DNA of 30,675 nt. Source: Paramacrobiotus metropolitanus. Its lineage: Eukaryota; Tardigrada; Eutardigrada; Parachela; Macrobiotidae. Shown here one piece after another: positions 8,901-15,701 of the stretch. Where the stretch lies: positions 1 to 30,675 of the forward strand of contig NW_026570607.1 in the NCBI RefSeq assembly GCF_019649055.1. The letters run 5' to 3'. The notes beneath the pieces were generated by a model that worked only from the letters and a program-made list of their open reading frames with translations, was not told where the DNA came from and ran no database searches. Position numbers and translations under genes: made by a program. Positions within the stretch are counted from its first letter, which is position 1; each line of letters begins with the position of its first letter.

Positions 8901-9046
8901 GCGTGCTCGTCTTCAACTCGCATGTGAATTCTATAAAGTTCGCGGCATTTCCGATTAAATTCTCGGATAGCTTCCAAGTCGTTTTCCGTCAGTTTGTCCT
9001 CCTTATTCGAATCATATTTAGGCTTGCGTCGTCCTCTCTCAAATCC
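5858..9046 (-). CDS. Large charged accessory protein with duplicated domain
   Basis: The largest extra protein downstream of integrase has more than 1000 residues. The frame is already sensible upstream of the first near-start at 8977, so it probably continues the protein from the 9083-9597 region after breaks. Order: an N-terminal helical domain of about 110 residues (8977-8650, with WYGKLISLEAVIKP); a low-complexity S/T/K/P stretch; two similar domains of about 100 residues near 8270-7930 and 7850-7480, each starting with RKVT and V(T)A-IVD and containing an IPxxxR motif; a highly acidic and then K/E-rich disordered region (7480-6480, including DKKKRQEEEDKKKKS); and a C-terminal helical domain of about 190 residues (6480-5900). 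No signal peptide, membrane span or enzyme motif is visible. A nuclear or capsid-associated role would be a guess. Confidence 0.75.
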   Translation of the reverse strand, partial: GFERGRRKPKYDSNKEDKLTENDLEAIREFNRKCRELYRIHMRVEDEHAWYGKLISLEAVIKPCHIALKEKTKLIEKRAQEYAIKVASMWQYHPSLNGRPWPSIVEKILRYLKVFPETRQMHPTSVAGPSKPRAEKDAPVDEMTDEDLLATKQKIDAVLTERAERSRASSVAGSGRGRTSSVTEPSSGTTKSGKRVRSPTTSPKETDKKGQRTKKPTESKATPAEPAKPQAPIPVGRKSVPPTPKGTEGQIRFPKCRSFTAKYTGEDHKERKVTARIVDKKTNKEIDSYNPLADRSVKDAIGKESKTLVNEALQFIPPEERHNPRVIVQMMKHVVSKVATEEDAWIRIKVGTDDDHLAYTYTTDGKLLIKERTRSKPTADPDPKKRSSDDYESVPRYTEATSRKVTLRLFADNGEATETITAVIVDPITGDPVPYAPWDVSEESARNANQAAIDQLWDLIPESDRKDAVVQASTLISMLRHRVEIDGAHFRLTRRMEDGTYKTVFYDAKKNPLWEVASQGSPKETRHLEIHPPAQEGGAGETEEAQGTSANVTETGGARRSLQRVLEIAQGSHEHLQCDEPPGDDEPESEDEDPPEEEGSDEETADKHKKPLKVKPSKVKPRKAPRLEEAMNRDKVKKGDFLKKRREEEDKKKRQEEEDKKKKSGDESDSTSTGKKKRDEPASHDVEILDESVGEVEERSSTPTTSKKVINSATSEPLKPKGKVIAVKQIVPIVISASTPKERKDKQIREKAKRETSRESEASEVSLPSTSTVSARSHTDSKTTRSRTTEPRSLAEALDKGKKAKSEPVKTKGKGKTVTKIDALATVSYTEPDGESELDFTSDEEFDGPDDDDLNTVDEVIKAYNGAEKNFTRIRTASVTSKFKAGLKTYLKKQHRSFTKQKFDVVLEFARNAGKLIQKHPSFSYGAKLFRPASSDKALTTPNEAVPMRVERAIAGMTSPLGSTSHRISQYINAVWNDGNGMIKEIDTATERVLPKLIKQNVLATTNAHKGHPIRYTRVGLIPPERQIHCNMSDSRIWKRSQFHRRQKAQWIRNRKATTTLL

Positions 9047-9210
9047 AAAGGAAGCTTCGGTGCGTATGCATGTATTGACGGTTCACCTGGAGGCGTAAGC
9101 CGTAAACCATCTGGTCCAGTCTCGTCCAAGTTTGGACCCAGTGACGGTAAATGCCCTCGGTCGCCTTCCTCCTCTGTGTGGCGAATTACGATGAGGGCGC
9201 TGCGCTCCAA
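8989..9210 (-). CDS. Short connecting frame between two accessory segments
   Basis: Between about 9180 and 9040 this frame looks more protein-like than the overlapping one. It is acidic/proline-rich with LGPNLDETGPDG and LTPPGEPS. The frame ending at 9083 turns arginine-rich and then stops. The simplest reading is that two single-base breaks, near 9150-9190 and 9020-9060, displace one continuous protein. An alternative is an in-frame TGA at 9085-9083 with the original frame correct. Start is not meaningful. Confidence 0.4.
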   Translation of the reverse strand: MERSALIVIRHTEEEGDRGHLPSLGPNLDETGPDGLRLTPPGEPSIHAYAPKLPLDLREDDASLNMIRIRRTN

Positions 9211-9597
9211 GTTGCTGCGGTGTTCTCATGCGAGGCGCTCCGATATCCGACAGTGACAAGCCTCCCGTCTCCGGAAAAGGCGGTAATATCGGAGATGACC
9301 TTTGTGATCGTGGTGGAGTTCCGCTGAATCCACCATGTCCCATAAATCGACTCTGTGTGGTCTGTTGCGGTGGCGGCATCAACATTCTTGCCGGTCCCAT
9401 CATTACTTGTGGTGGTCCCATCGGTGGGGTATACGATCCTGGATACGGTTGATAAGGGGCGACCGTTGCTTGTCCCGAATACTGGGTTCCGGCAGGTGAG
9501 CCGTGGTGCACCCAGTTAGCCGTGTCCTGATAACTCGTCTGCTGTCCTGGATCGTGATACACGTAATATCCCTGGCCGCCATAGTAACCTCCTTGAC
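9083..9597 (-). CDS. Prion-like P/Q/Y/G-rich segment
   Basis: The protein sense is clear from about 9597 (GGYYGGQGYY) through a tyrosine-, proline-, glycine- and glutamine-rich stretch with MGPPQVMMGPARM and PPPQQTTQ. This composition is typical of intrinsically disordered, condensation-prone domains. It links the integrase tail (through a short frame 9601-9680 containing EEEIEAVKSKAEQLG) to the large accessory protein. Single-base displacements appear near 9676-9680 (T5/A5 run) and 9591-9600. The bases below about 9180 probably belong to the overlapping frame. Confidence 0.6.
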
Positions 9598-9658
9598 TTG
9601 TCGTTAATTGCTTTCGCTATATCACGGCCCAATTGTTCGGCTTTTGATTTGACCGCTT

Positions 9659-11116
9659 CTATCTCCTCTTCTCTCTTTTTATGAGGTCATTCTCATAACC
9701 GGTAACAGTGCGTGGTTCGAAAAAATTCGGGTCACGCTCTGACATCTCAGCGTCCGTACGCTGTTTCGAAAGGTCATCCTTATCTCCGGTAGCAGTGCGT
9801 GGTTCGAAAAAGGATTGTTGCAAGTCCTTTTTGGAGGTACGCTCTGGTACTTTGGAGGTCGGTTCGTTGTCTTTTTCCAGTGACCTTTCTGCCAAGTTAC
9901 CAGCCTCTGCGTTCAACTTGATTGTAACTGCTGTTTCGAAATCCTTATCCTCTTTCCGCTTCCTTCCTTTCTTCTTCTTCGTTTTATCTCCGTTTAACCC
10001 CTTCGTTTGACCTTCTCCCATTTCAGGTAGCGGAGGTGGTTCGAAAAATGGCTTCTGTTGTGTAACTGAGTCATTTTTCAGACCCCGCTCTGAGTCGTCA
10101 TCTTTTCCGTTAGCTTTCTCAGTTTCGGATAGCAGAGGTGGTTCGAAAAAAGATTTTTCCAAATCTTTTTGAGTACGCTCTGTTGCCTTTTCCTCATCTG
10201 GTAATGGAGGGTGCCATGGTTTCAACCGGTCAATCGAAACCACCTTTAAGTCTGCTTCCTTCTTCGGGTTCTGCTCAATGACCTCGGCTTCGTTTGGTCG
10301 CGGGAAACTGAGAATTTTCCACACTTTATCGTATTTCGACTTAAAGTCCGATTGGTTTTCTTTTTTCCCTTGTTTCGTATCCTTTGGTAGCCGTATCAAT
10401 ACGAAATCTCCCACTTTAAAGTTCGGTTTAGACTTCTTCTTGTTGTAAATCTCCGCGTTCTTCTCATAAGCGTCTTTAATATTACACCGTGCCACTTCTT
10501 CTGCAAAGGTCAAGTTCTTCTTCATGGTCTCCACCCATTCGTCTGGAGTCCCATAATCATCGGGTATATTCGTTTTTGTAACCACATCTTCCGGCATTGT
10601 CATTTCTCTGCCGTGTAGCATATAGTATGCTGAATATCCCGTTGTGGCGTGTACGACTCTGTTCATCGCTGAAATAACATATGGGAGGTACTTGTTAAAC
10701 TTTCTTTCATTTCCCGCTTTCAGGTATTGCGCCAAGCCATCCGCAATTGTCTGCATCTGTCTCTCCACTTGGCCTTGACCTTCTGGGTGATACGCCGTTC
10801 CAAATGTGTGTTTAATTTTAAACACATTGGTGACCTTTGCCAGTACTTCTGCTGTAAAGTGTCGTCCGCGGTCCGTATGAAGGATGTGCGGTGCACCGTG
10901 TACCAGTATCACGTGCTTCACGAACACTTTAGCGAATTCTTTAGCCGTCGCCGTTTTCATTGGTACCGCAATCACATATTTCGTCAGTTGGTCGATGAAT
11001 ACCGCTATATACTTGTATCCACGTTTCTTCGTCGGTAACAACGGTCCTTTCAGATCAGCGTACACTCGGAAGAACGGATGTCCAACTTTAATCTCTTGCA
11101 GTTTTCCAGGTGGGCA
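9659..11116 (-). CDS. Integrase core and C-terminal region
   Basis: DDE-type retroviral integrase core. The first Asp is in YADLKGP (about 11060), the second in HTDRGRHF (about 10880) and the Glu in GQVERQ. Thirty-five residues lie between the last two, the canonical DD35E. The conserved gypsy signatures HPEGQGQVERQ and GREMTMP are present. A GPY/F-like C-terminal module follows (FKVGDFVLIRLPK to SIDRLKPWHPP). The tail carries four FFEP repeats (two FFEPP, two FFEPRT) separated by charged linkers. The zinc-binding N-terminal domain is in the preceding frame. The two are separated by an A4 run (11117-11120) where one extra base would explain the break. Conservation with the decayed copy at 25641-26460 supports one continuous integrase. 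No chromodomain seen. Confidence 0.9.
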   Translation of the reverse strand, partial: CPPGKLQEIKVGHPFFRVYADLKGPLLPTKKRGYKYIAVFIDQLTKYVIAVPMKTATAKEFAKVFVKHVILVHGAPHILHTDRGRHFTAEVLAKVTNVFKIKHTFGTAYHPEGQGQVERQMQTIADGLAQYLKAGNERKFNKYLPYVISAMNRVVHATTGYSAYYMLHGREMTMPEDVVTKTNIPDDYGTPDEWVETMKKNLTFAEEVARCNIKDAYEKNAEIYNKKKSKPNFKVGDFVLIRLPKDTKQGKKENQSDFKSKYDKVWKILSFPRPNEAEVIEQNPKKEADLKVVSIDRLKPWHPPLPDEEKATERTQKDLEKSFFEPPLLSETEKANGKDDDSERGLKNDSVTQQKPFFEPPPLPEMGEGQTKGLNGDKTKKKKGRKRKEDKDFETAVTIKLNAEAGNLAERSLEKDNEPTSKVPERTSKKDLQQSFFEPRTATGDKDDLSKQRTDAEMSERDPNFFEPRTVTGYENDLIKREKRR

Positions 11117-14100
11117 TTTTCGGTGTCTTGCGGAACTGGCAACCTTGGCACGCGAGTATGTAATTCTTCACATCGGTACTCATCTGATCCCAATAATACC
11201 GTAATCTTATTGCTGACAATGTCTTTTCAAATCCCAAATGACCCGCTGCTTTCTCATCATGCAATGCGTGGATTATCGCTCTTCGCATTGACAACGGTAC
11301 GACATATGACCTTTCAAGTTTGCCATTTTTATCCTTGACTCGGTATAATATGCCGTTCCATAGCTGATAATGAACTTCGAATTTCGATCTTGTTTCCGCA
11401 TCTGGTAGATGTTCCAACTCATCTATAATCATGGCCAGATGGGGATCTTTCAACTGTTTGTTTCGCAGTTGTAAGTTCGAGTCATCCACTTCTTCTTCGT
11501 CACCTTGCAGGTTAACGATGCGGACTGTCGCTGTACTGAGTTCGTTCCAGTCTCTGATGACCTTACAGCGTGGTAACGGCTTATACCTCTTTTTCGTCTG
11601 TTTTGGGAATCTCAGCAACTTAATCGGACACTCATTCAATGCTTGTGTAACTTTGTCCGTTTCCCAAAGGTCATCTCTATTCTCCGCTGCTTCGTCAAGT
11701 TCCGTAACCTTTCCATTCTGCATCTTGGATTCCGCGTCAAGTCCGGTGACCTTTAAGTCGCTAACGGTGGGTAACCAACTTTTTACACGGTTCACATTAG
11801 CTTCAGTTTCAGCCGACTCATTCGCCGTAGCTGAAATGACCTTTAAGCGTTTATCTCTCTGTTCCACCATCTGTAAAAACAACTGGCCAATTTCAATAGC
11901 TGGTTCCTTCGTGTCAAATTCCTTCTTGTAATCCTCGAAGTTTGGAATCTCATCAAATTCCTCTTCGTGACACGTCGGGCCTTCAATTGGCGCTCTTGAT
12001 AGCGCGTCCGCATTGTCGCAATATTTCCCCGGTTTATATTCAATTTTAAACTGGTGGCCTTGTAGTGCCATTGCCCATCTTGTCAAACGCGGGTTCATTC
12101 CAACTTTGTTCGTCTCTGACCTTAGCAGGTTGGTCAGCGCCTGGTGATCTGTCCTTACGGTGAATTCTGCGTAATCAATGTACGGCTTAAATTTCCTGAC
12201 AGCGAACACAACTGCCAGACATTCCCATTCCGTCACACCGTAATTTTTCTCCGCTCCATGTAGGACGCGACTGGCGTACGCGATCGGATGTCCGTCTTGT
12301 GACAATACAGCTCCGATTCCTTCTTTACTTGCGTCGCATTCAATGACGGTCGGTTTTGTTGGGTCAAACTTTGCCAGTACTGGACCTTCACATAACAACT
12401 GTTTCAAACTGTTGAATTCGTCTTCATGTACCTTCGTCCAGTCCTTTTTCACGTGCTTATCTTGTCTCAGCAACTCATATAAGTGGGAAGTCTTCTGTGC
12501 ATATCCCATTATGAATTTGCGATAATAATTCGCCAGTCCAAGGAATGACCTTAGTTGCCTTTCGGTTTGAGGCCGTTTAAATTCTGAGACCGCGGTGACC
12601 TTTTCCGGATCCATTCGAATTCCATCTTCGCTTAGTATATGACCCAGAAATCCCATTTGTCTCATTCCAAATTCGCACTTGGTTGGTTTAATCGTGAATC
12701 CCGCTTCAACCAGGCTCATCAAGACATTCCTCAAATTCTGCATGAAAATTTCCCAAGTTTTTCCAGCGAAGATTACGTCATCGATGTACCCGAAAACGCA
12801 ACCCTTTCTTTTCGCTTTTGAGAGTACTTTGTCCATGCACAACTGGAATGTTGCTGGTCCGTTGCACACTCCGAATGGCATTCGTTTAAACCGGTACATT
12901 CCATCTTGCGTTACAAAGGTCGTCTTGTTGATAGACGCCGGATCCATTGGGATCTGCCAGAATCCACTTTGTAGATCTATTTTTCCATAATATTTGTTGC
13001 CTGCGCACGCGTCGAGCAACTCATCCGGGTTCGGCAGCGGGTAGTTATTTTTCCTCGTTAACTTGTTAAGCATGATGTAATTGACGCAAAATCTCGTTCC
13101 CATTGTTCCGTCGCCATTTTTCTTTATTGCCAATACGACTGGGAAACTCCATTCGGCATCTGACGGTTCAATTACATCTTGTGCTAACATTTCTTCGATA
13201 TGCTTCGTTATAAACTCACGGCCTGTCCAACTCGTTCTGGCCGGGTTGCATTTGACTGGTTTCGCGTCTCCCGTATCGATTACATGGGTGACCCCTTTCA
13301 CATCTCCATATGGTTTCTTTGATGTGGGTAAAACCTTCCAGAATTCCCAAAATGCGTTATACACGTCGTTCTTCTGTTCTTGGGTAAGGTCGGGTCCCAA
13401 TTTCAAGTTTTCGATTATCTTTGTAAGTTCAGCTTTCGTTGTATCGTCCACCTCAGGGTCTTCGAGTACGTTCTTTACTGTCCCTGCGTTGACCTTTACA
13501 TTTTCCATATGTTCATACGGCTCAACGTAGCCAAGAAGCTGATTTTTCTTCACAATCCGGTATTTGCTACTATGATTCGCAATTACGATTTCAAAGTATT
13601 TTCCTCTATGGTCCGTCACTCCTGCCAACGGTTGCACTTCAGTTTCCACTTGTGGGACCGGTGTAAACATCAGCTTGTTTTGAGCCGGTGCATATTTGCC
13701 CATCTTGACCTTTACACGTGTACAATTTGATGGTTTCAATTTAATTCGTTGGTCACTGTAGACTTTGATCACGTCTTTCGACATCCTAGCCTTTTCCACT
13801 TTTAATCTTCTGACTTTAATATCCTTTTCTTTTTCTTCATCTACTTCGTCATCTTCATCCAAATCCAATAAGTCCTCTTGTTCTGAAAGGTCACTTACAC
13901 CTGAATCTTCCGAAGTCGTTGAGTTATCGCTTGAACTCGTCCACTCGGAGTCGGAGTTACTGCTCTCATATTCTTGTGCAGTGGCTTGACCTTTGTCAGC
14001 CTTTTCAAGTGGGCGTTCATCAACTCCTTCATCTTCCGATGAAAGGTCACTTTCGTTTTCCCGCGAATCGCTAAGTTTTTTCGCTTTCGAATTTTTGAGC

Positions 14101-15560
14101 AGAGGTTTGTCCCCTTCTTTTGCCTTTCGCCCGTTTCGTGCGGCGACTCTTGGGTGACTCCTTGCTACCCGAATTCTCGTTGGTGACCTTTCTGATTGAT
14201 CGGAGTTTGACCTTTCTTCGTCCGATTTTGACTTTTCTAGTTCATTTATTTGCTCGGTCAACTCGACCGGCGGACATTCCTCACCGTTATCGAGTGACCT
14301 TTCCCCGTTTTTTGCCTCAGTTGTTGGGTTTTGCTGCTCATTCGATATCCTTTCAACTTCCTCTTTGAACCTTTTCCACATTTCACCTCTATCCGTTAAC
14401 ATCTGCGCAATATCGAAAGCTGACTTTGAACTTTCTTCTGTTTCATTCGATTGTCCTTCGGCTATCTCTTTAATTGGTTCCTCTTTCTCTGCTTCTTTGG
14501 GAGTCCCTTTATCGGCTTCATCCTGTTGAACTGTTTCGTAACCTTTAGGTCGTTTAGGACCAACGAAAATGCAGTTTGCCATCAGTTCTTCGGTGACCCA
14601 TTCATCATTCGGAATCGTTTCGTACATGCACCACGTATCACCACCTCGTTCTGGGTAGTCCACTCCATCTGGATCTGGTGCAAAGGTCACCTTTTTCTTT
14701 TGCATTATTCCCGGTAGCCTTCTTTTCCGGGTTACCTGTAGTTCTCGCATCTCTTTTACGTCAAATTTGGGGATTTCTTCTTCGAATTTCTTCCAGTATT
14801 TCTCGAATGCTTTTTCGTTTCCCTCTTTTAACGCGTTGTAGTACACTTCAAGTGATTCGTAGACAGGTGTGCCAAGTCCTGCCGGGAAAATAATCGTTCT
14901 CCCTTCACCTTTGTACATGTGGTTTACGCGAAAGTCCCAGAAAAGGTCAACTCTCGCTTCTTCCCACATTTCTCCTTCTTCGGTCATCTCTTCTATCTCT
15001 CGTTCAAATCTCCTTTCTGTTGCTACCGGATCGAGAGGATCTTGGATTCCTTTCTCGACACGTTGCAACCAATGGTTTAGCCATCTGCCTCTTCCAATTA
15101 TAAAACTTTCCACACATGACAACCACGTTCGATATCTATTCCAATGATACCGTTCGATGTGTGGTTTCCACATTTCGTTTGTCCGCATGATGCTTTTCGC
15201 TTTCTTTTGGGCATGACCTTTAAGGTCTGCTAATGCGGCATTACATCTTGGCCATTCTGAAGGGTCATCTTGAGAGGCATTTTCACAACATTCCGCGCAT
15301 TCCCATTGTGGTTGCACTCTGCACGGATCCTCAAAGTAACCGTGGTGACAACTCCCGGCTCGTTCTTCTGGAGTTAATGTCCTTTGACTCGCTTCAGGTT
15401 TAACCTGTTCCTGTACTGTGGTATCTTCCTCACATTCGATTGGAGTCACGCTTTTATCCTCAGAGGATATTTCAATGACCTCTGGTTCTTTTCTGTTCGG
15501 TGACCTTTCAATTGTTCGAGTGCCTTGTCGCGGATTTCGCTTGTAAACATCTGTTCCTCT
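11088..15560 (-). CDS. pol: Reverse transcriptase-RNase H with integrase zinc domain
   Basis: Ty3/gypsy-type polymerase. The frame is open from 15560, but the first ATG comes about 88 codons after the GTG at 15449, so it is probably made as a fusion or by reinitiation. Order: a Cys-rich segment (CHHG, CAECC) at about 15350-15280; a long acidic linker of about 450 residues (15200-13800); a pre-RT beta-rich region (13750-13500); RT (about 13230-12600) with the YIDD active site at 12788-12777 and LGHILSEDG; RNase H (about 12340-11990) with ECDAS, WECLAV, TDHQAL and DALSR; then the HHCC integrase zinc domain (HALHDEKAAGHLG and CQGCQ, about 11270-11130). All catalytic residues appear intact. Numerous octamers lie inside, including EKVTAV and KVTGLD codings. 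Confidence 0.92.
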   Translation of the reverse strand, partial: RGTDVYKRNPRQGTRTIERSPNRKEPEVIEISSEDKSVTPIECEEDTTVQEQVKPEASQRTLTPEERAGSCHHGYFEDPCRVQPQWECAECCENASQDDPSEWPRCNAALADLKGHAQKKAKSIMRTNEMWKPHIERYHWNRYRTWLSCVESFIIGRGRWLNHWLQRVEKGIQDPLDPVATERRFEREIEEMTEEGEMWEEARVDLFWDFRVNHMYKGEGRTIIFPAGLGTPVYESLEVYYNALKEGNEKAFEKYWKKFEEEIPKFDVKEMRELQVTRKRRLPGIMQKKKVTFAPDPDGVDYPERGGDTWCMYETIPNDEWVTEELMANCIFVGPKRPKGYETVQQDEADKGTPKEAEKEEPIKEIAEGQSNETEESSKSAFDIAQMLTDRGEMWKRFKEEVERISNEQQNPTTEAKNGERSLDNGEECPPVELTEQINELEKSKSDEERSNSDQSERSPTRIRVARSHPRVAARNGRKAKEGDKPLLKNSKAKKLSDSRENESDLSSEDEGVDERPLEKADKGQATAQEYESSNSDSEWTSSSDNSTTSEDSGVSDLSEQEDLLDLDEDDEVDEEKEKDIKVRRLKVEKARMSKDVIKVYSDQRIKLKPSNCTRVKVKMGKYAPAQNKLMFTPVPQVETEVQPLAGVTDHRGKYFEIVIANHSSKYRIVKKNQLLGYVEPYEHMENVKVNAGTVKNVLEDPEVDDTTKAELTKIIENLKLGPDLTQEQKNDVYNAFWEFWKVLPTSKKPYGDVKGVTHVIDTGDAKPVKCNPARTSWTGREFITKHIEEMLAQDVIEPSDAEWSFPVVLAIKKNGDGTMGTRFCVNYIMLNKLTRKNNYPLPNPDELLDACAGNKYYGKIDLQSGFWQIPMDPASINKTTFVTQDGMYRFKRMPFGVCNGPATFQLCMDKVLSKAKRKGCVFGYIDDVIFAGKTWEIFMQNLRNVLMSLVEAGFTIKPTKCEFGMRQMGFLGHILSEDGIRMDPEKVTAVSEFKRPQTERQLRSFLGLANYYRKFIMGYAQKTSHLYELLRQDKHVKKDWTKVHEDEFNSLKQLLCEGPVLAKFDPTKPTVIECDASKEGIGAVLSQDGHPIAYASRVLHGAEKNYGVTEWECLAVVFAVRKFKPYIDYAEFTVRTDHQALTNLLRSETNKVGMNPRLTRWAMALQGHQFKIEYKPGKYCDNADALSRAPIEGPTCHEEEFDEIPNFEDYKKEFDTKEPAIEIGQLFLQMVEQRDKRLKVISATANESAETEANVNRVKSWLPTVSDLKVTGLDAESKMQNGKVTELDEAAENRDDLWETDKVTQALNECPIKLLRFPKQTKKRYKPLPRCKVIRDWNELSTATVRIVNLQGDEEEVDDSNLQLRNKQLKDPHLAMIIDELEHLPDAETRSKFEVHYQLWNGILYRVKDKNGKLERSYVVPLSMRRAIIHALHDEKAAGHLGFEKTLSAIRLRYYWDQMSTDVKNYILACQGCQFRKTPKMPTWKTARD

Positions 15561-15701
15561 TCAACTATTCGTTTCCAAAACCCGTAACCTTTCGCTCTTT
15601 TTATCCTTCCCCACTTTAGCCGTCTTTATTTCCAGTGCCTCTGGTACTGGGATAGCTTTTTCAACACCTTTTTCTGTGTCTCCTTGCTTACAGTCATTCA
15701 T
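15561..15701 (-). CDS. Short protease-polymerase bridging frame
   Basis: An ATG (15701-15699) overlaps the protease stop as ATGA, and the frame runs 46 codons to a TGA at 15563-15561. It contains another copy of the IPVPEA repeat seen in the protease frame, so it is genuine coding sequence. It is in the same frame as the polymerase, separated from it only by the TGA. Between about 15588 and 15500 a different frame looks more protein-like, so a pair of compensating single-base indels is more likely than readthrough. A strong hairpin (15702-15739) sits directly upstream. Confidence 0.5.
   Translation of the reverse strand: MNDCKQGDTEKGVEKAIPVPEALEIKTAKVGKDKKSERLRVLETNS

Noticed and set aside
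1785-9600. Retroviral envelope gene
   Set aside because: No signal peptide, no membrane span, no furin-like site. All frames are hydrophilic.
9659-10450. Chromodomain at the integrase C-terminus
   Set aside because: After the GPY/F-like module the sequence is charged linker with FFEP repeats, without the aromatic cage pattern.
9083-15563. In-frame TGA codons (15563-15561, 9085-9083) as readthrough or selenocysteine
   Set aside because: No favourable context or SECIS-like fold seen. Another frame looks better across each site, so paired single-base indels explain them.
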